Source: Polynucleobacter sp. MWH-UH23A
GTDB lineage: Bacteria; Pseudomonadota; Gammaproteobacteria; Burkholderiales; Burkholderiaceae
Assembly: GCF_040409805.1 (NCBI RefSeq)
Contig: NZ_CP099572.1
Location: forward strand, 434,001-498,000
Length of the DNA: 64,000 bases
Direction of reading: 5' to 3'
The translations under genes and the position numbers were made by a program. Shown here piece by piece: positions 61,058 to 64,000 of the stretch; the first letter of the stretch is position 1; every line of letters begins with the position of its first letter. A model generated the notes under the pieces. It searched no databases. It worked only from the letters and a program-made list of their open reading frames with translations, and was not told the origin of the DNA.

Positions 61058-61720
61058 ATGAGTCAATTTCCAGTTATTGCCATTGATGGACCTACCGCTT
61101 CCGGTAAGGGAACGGTTGCATCCCTAGTAGCTCAAAAGTTAGGCTTTCATTATTTAGACAGCGGCGCCTTGTATCGTTTGGTGGCCCTGGCTGGTGAGAA
61201 AGAAGGCATGGATGCTAAAAATGGTCCAGAGTTAGGTTATTTAGTTCCTAAGTTATTGATTTCATTCAAAAATAATCAAGTTTTCTTAAATAATGAAGAT
61301 GTGACTGAGGCTATTCGCACAGAAAACATCGGCTTGAGGGCCTCTGCGGTAGCGGTTCATCCAGAGGTGCGTACCGCTTTGGTGGGCTTGCAGCGCAGTT
61401 TTCGGCAATCTCCGGGCTTGGTGGCCGATGGTCGAGATATGGCTAGTGTCATATTTCCAGATGCGATTTTGAAGGTTTTCCTGACTGCAACAGCTGCCGC
61501 AAGAGCCGAGCGTCGTTATAAGCAATTGATAGCTAAGGGAATTTCTGCTAAACTTGAGGACTTGCTGCAAGATTTGCAGGAGCGTGATGCTAGAGATAGT
61601 AGTAGAGGCACCGCCCCCTTGTTAGTCGCAGACGGTGCAAAAGTGCTCGAAACATCAGATTTATCGATAGATCAAGCGGTTAAGACAGTTTTAGATTGGT
61701 ATCAATCTGCAATTGTTTAG
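61058..61720 (+). CDS. cmk: Cytidylate kinase
   Basis: 220 residues from the ATG at 61058; a TTG at 61046 is in frame but overlaps aroA and adds four untypical residues. [20 protein letters not shown] is the P-loop, [14 protein letters not shown] and [14 protein letters not shown] follow, and the C-terminal Arg-rich lid holds [14 protein letters not shown]. It phosphorylates CMP and dCMP. The order aroA-cmk-rpsA-ihfB is widely conserved. Confidence 0.95.
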   Translation: MSQFPVIAIDGPTASGKGTVASLVAQKLGFHYLDSGALYRLVALAGEKEGMDAKNGPELGYLVPKLLISFKNNQVFLNNEDVTEAIRTENIGLRASAVAVHPEVRTALVGLQRSFRQSPGLVADGRDMASVIFPDAILKVFLTATAAARAERRYKQLIAKGISAKLEDLLQDLQERDARDSSRGTAPLLVADGAKVLETSDLSIDQAVKTVLDWYQSAIV

Positions 61721-61727
61721 CTCAGTT

Positions 61728-61767
61728 TTGTAAGTAGTAGGTAGTGAGCTGTAGTTGTAAGTAGTAG
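61728..61767 (+). repeat. 13-bp direct repeat in the rpsA leader
   Basis: TTGTAAGTAGTAG at 61728-61740 recurs at 61755-61767 with a 27-bp period. It lies in the 154-base gap between cmk and rpsA, where a promoter or leader of rpsA would be. Its meaning is unknown; a slippage product is possible. The rest of the gap holds nothing I can identify. Confidence 0.6.
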
Positions 61768-61874
61768 TTTTGGTGTCTTGGGAAACTCCACAACGCGATT
61801 ATTTCTTTAGCGTGTTTCTTTAGGCTTTTTTAACCTAACCCGTCGGGCCTTCTGGCGGCACAAAGTGAATATAC

Positions 61875-63548
61875 ATGTCTGAATCATTTGCAGAACTATT
61901 TGAAGAATCATTAACCCGATCGAATATGAAGACCGGCCAAGTTATTTCGGCTGAAGTTCTTCGCATCGACCATAACTTCGTCGTTGTTAACGCTGGCTTA
62001 AAGTCTGAAGCGTTTATTCCTGTTGAAGAATTCCATAACGACGCTGGCGAGATTGAAGTATCTCCTGGCGATTTCGTTTCTGTTGCTATTGACGCTCTTG
62101 AGAACGGCTATGGCGACACCATCCTCTCTCGCGATAAAGCGAAGCGTTTGGCCTCTTGGTTGAATCTGGAAAAAGCTCTCGAGCAAGCAGAAATCGTTAC
62201 CGGTACTGTTACTGGTAAGGTTAAAGGCGGCTTGACAGTAATGGTGAACGGTATCCGCGCATTCTTGCCTGGATCACTTGTTGATACACGTCCAATCAAA
62301 GACACCAGTCCTTACGAAGGTAAGACGATGGAGTTTAAGGTTATCAAGCTTGATCGTAAACGTAACAATGTTGTGTTGTCACGTCGTGCAGTGGTTGAAG
62401 CCAGCCAAGGTGAAGAGCGTGCTAAGTTGATGTCTAACTTGAAAGAAGGCGCAGTAGTTACTGGCCTCGTTAAGAACATCACTGATTACGGCGCATTCGT
62501 TGATCTTGGTGGTATCGATGGTCTCTTGCACATTACCGATTTGGCATGGCGTCGTGTGCGTCACCCAAGCGAGATGTTGACTGTTGGCCAAGAAGTAACT
62601 GCGAAGATCTTGAAGTTTGATCAAGAGAAGAATCGCGTTTCACTCGGTGTGAAACAGCTTGGTGATGATCCATGGGTCGGTATCGCTCGTCGTTACCCAC
62701 CAAATACCCGTTTATTCGGCAAAGTGACCAATCTAACTGATTACGGCGCATTCGTTGAAATCGAAAGCGGTATCGAAGGTTTGGTACACGTTTCTGAAAT
62801 GGACTGGACTAACAAGAACGTTGCTCCAAGCAAGGCTACTGCATTGGGTACCGAAGTTGAAGTCATGGTTCTCGATATCGATGAAGACAAGCGTCGTATT
62901 AGCTTGGGTATCAAGCAGTGCAAAGCAAATCCATGGGAAGAGTTTGCACGTTCACAACAAAAAGGCGACAAACTTTCTGGCGCAATCAAGTCAATTACCG
63001 ACTTTGGTGTGTTTATTGGCTTGCCTGGCGGTATCGATGGCTTGGTTCACCTCTCAGACCTCTCATGGAATGAGCCAGGCGAAGAAGCTGTTAAGAAGTA
63101 CAAAAAAGGTGATGAAGTTGAAGCCACTGTATTGGCAATCGATGTTGAGAAAGAGCGTATCTCTCTCGGTATCAAGCAATTGTCTGGTGACCCATTCAAT
63201 AACTACACCTCTGTGAATGACAAGGGCGCAATGGTAACTGGCACTGTTAAGAGTGTTGATGCCAAAGGCGCAACCATCCACTTAGCTGATGAAGTTGAAG
63301 CTTACTTGCGTGCCTCTGAGATCTCAACAGATCGTGTTGAAGATGCTCGCAATGTATTGAAAGAGGGCGATAGCGTAACTGCAATGATCATCAATATTGA
63401 TCGTAAGTCACGTGCAATCAACCTTTCAATTAAGGCAAAAGACAGCTCTGATCAACAAGATGCAATGAGCAAGCTCCAAGGTGATGCGCAGTCTGGCACA
63501 ACCAATTTGGGTGCTTTGTTAAAAGCAAAATTGGACAATCAAGGCTAA
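61875..63548 (+). CDS. rpsA: 30S ribosomal protein S1
   Basis: 557 residues with six S1 (OB-fold) repeats: the first two are less regular, then four close copies each containing a [16 protein letters not shown] strand and a block ending in SLGIKQ or similar. S1 binds mRNA leaders and is needed to translate most messages. The start [13 protein letters not shown] is typical. A strong terminator follows at 63552-63587 before ihfB, so the two may be only partly co-expressed. Confidence 0.97.
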   Translation: MSESFAELFEESLTRSNMKTGQVISAEVLRIDHNFVVVNAGLKSEAFIPVEEFHNDAGEIEVSPGDFVSVAIDALENGYGDTILSRDKAKRLASWLNLEKALEQAEIVTGTVTGKVKGGLTVMVNGIRAFLPGSLVDTRPIKDTSPYEGKTMEFKVIKLDRKRNNVVLSRRAVVEASQGEERAKLMSNLKEGAVVTGLVKNITDYGAFVDLGGIDGLLHITDLAWRRVRHPSEMLTVGQEVTAKILKFDQEKNRVSLGVKQLGDDPWVGIARRYPPNTRLFGKVTNLTDYGAFVEIESGIEGLVHVSEMDWTNKNVAPSKATALGTEVEVMVLDIDEDKRRISLGIKQCKANPWEEFARSQQKGDKLSGAIKSITDFGVFIGLPGGIDGLVHLSDLSWNEPGEEAVKKYKKGDEVEATVLAIDVEKERISLGIKQLSGDPFNNYTSVNDKGAMVTGTVKSVDAKGATIHLADEVEAYLRASEISTDRVEDARNVLKEGDSVTAMIINIDRKSRAINLSIKAKDSSDQQDAMSKLQGDAQSGTTNLGALLKAKLDNQG

Positions 63549-63551
63549 ATC

Positions 63552-63593
63552 AATATCGCCGCTTTCCGTGAGGAAGGCGGCGATATTTTATTG
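63552..63593 (+). terminator. Intrinsic terminator between rpsA and ihfB
   Basis: AATATCGCCGCTTTCC (63552-63567), loop GTGA, GGAAGGCGGCGATATT (63572-63587), then TTATTG. The 16-bp stem has one T-G pair. It starts three bases after the rpsA stop. Confidence 0.85.
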
Positions 63594-63600
63594 ATAGATC

Positions 63601-63945
63601 ATGACAGATCAAGAGCAACAAGCGATCACCCGCTCCGAACTAGTGGAGAGCTTAGCGGAACAGTTTCCGCAGCTATTGCCTAGGGATGTGGAGTTGGCGG
63701 TAAAAACATTGCTGGACACAATGACTCAAGCCTTGGCTGAAGGTAAGCGTATCGAGTTGCGTGGCGTGGGAAGTTTTGTGCTTCACCATCGTCCTGCGCG
63801 CACCGGTCGCAATCCGAAGTCTGGTGAGAAAGTTTTGATTCCGGAAAAACGCGTTCCGCACTTTAAGCCTGGCAAAGAGTTGCGTGAGCGAGTGGACTAT
63901 AAGCCTTTGAAACAGGCGAGCCCGAAAGAGGGTACTGGTGCCTAG
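63601..63945 (+). CDS. ihfB: Integration host factor subunit beta
   Basis: 114 residues. [31 protein letters not shown] is the helical body in two halves, [30 protein letters not shown] the DNA-wrapping arm with the Pro that intercalates. A C-terminal tail of about 20 residues beyond the E. coli length is basic. IHF bends DNA in replication, recombination and transcription. The ATG lies 13 bases after the rpsA terminator stem. Confidence 0.94.
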   Translation: MTDQEQQAITRSELVESLAEQFPQLLPRDVELAVKTLLDTMTQALAEGKRIELRGVGSFVLHHRPARTGRNPKSGEKVLIPEKRVPHFKPGKELRERVDYKPLKQASPKEGTGA

Positions 63946-63964
63946 TATTCAGGCTCAACCTCAG

Positions 63965-63990
63965 TGGTCCATTCGGACCATTTTTTTATT
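63965..63990 (+). terminator. Intrinsic terminator after ihfB
   Basis: TGGTCC (63965-63970), loop ATTC, GGACCA (63975-63980), then TTTTTTTATT. A short stem with a strong T-tract, 20 bases after the ihfB stop. Confidence 0.9.
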
Positions 63991-64000
63991 GGATTTTTGC

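Overview
The window is a contiguous piece of a betaproteobacterial chromosome. It is most like Polynucleobacter or a near relative in the Burkholderiaceae. Three things point there: moderate AT-richness, the block gph-ubiG-ompA / gyrA-serC-pheA-hisC-tyrA-aroA-cmk-rpsA-ihfB, and the block alaA-hom-thrC-moeA-moaD-moaE, plus several orphan Bug-type binding proteins. The assignment rests on recognising gene order and protein families by eye; no search was run.

Layout. 1-3375: end of priB, then rpsR, rplI and dnaB; dnaB carries a 352-residue intein in its P-loop. 3383-6245: NlpC/P60 lipoprotein, PIN-PhoH ATPase and a Bcp peroxiredoxin, all on the minus strand. 6303-13441: a minus-strand arn operon for L-Ara4N modification of lipid A (arnT, arnB, arnC, separate formyltransferase and decarboxylase genes in place of fused arnA, arnD), headed by an Mth938-like gene. 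13515-19569: alaA, hom, thrC and molybdopterin genes. 19618-23708: SulP transporter, DUF2177 protein, UspA and an M23 peptidase. 23839-31033: a probable organic-acid uptake and catabolism cluster (enolase-superfamily enzyme, TRAP-TAXI transporter, DapA-like lyase/dehydratase, 2-hydroxyacid and 3-hydroxyacyl-CoA dehydrogenases). 31026-35749: MFS carrier, cytochrome b561, cytochrome c556, site-2-type protease, two small ORFs, dioxygenase and CrcB. 35789-45839: Bug binding proteins, split ChrA, hydroxyacid dehydrogenase, MmgE/PrpD protein, TrhO, CMD protein, pirin and a methyltransferase. 46008-48946: TonB, HemP and a TonB-dependent receptor. 48960-50528: a Fic/XRE 'mobile mystery' pair beside ssrA (tmRNA). 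50593-63945: conserved housekeeping and aromatic amino-acid genes ending in rpsA and ihfB.

The least ordinary items are these. The DnaB intein begins with Ala and carries the Trp/Cys/Thr set of class 3 inteins, with an apparently intact LAGLIDADG endonuclease. The leader of phoH is predicted to be structured and ends in a terminator directly before the ribosome binding site. The phoH terminator lies inside the signal-peptide codons of the next gene. The mmpA-mmpB pair has three operator-like repeats at an exact 33-bp period and sits next to ssrA. A 59-codon hemP gene lies between tonB and an outer-membrane receptor. No IS element, CRISPR array, rRNA or tRNA gene was seen.
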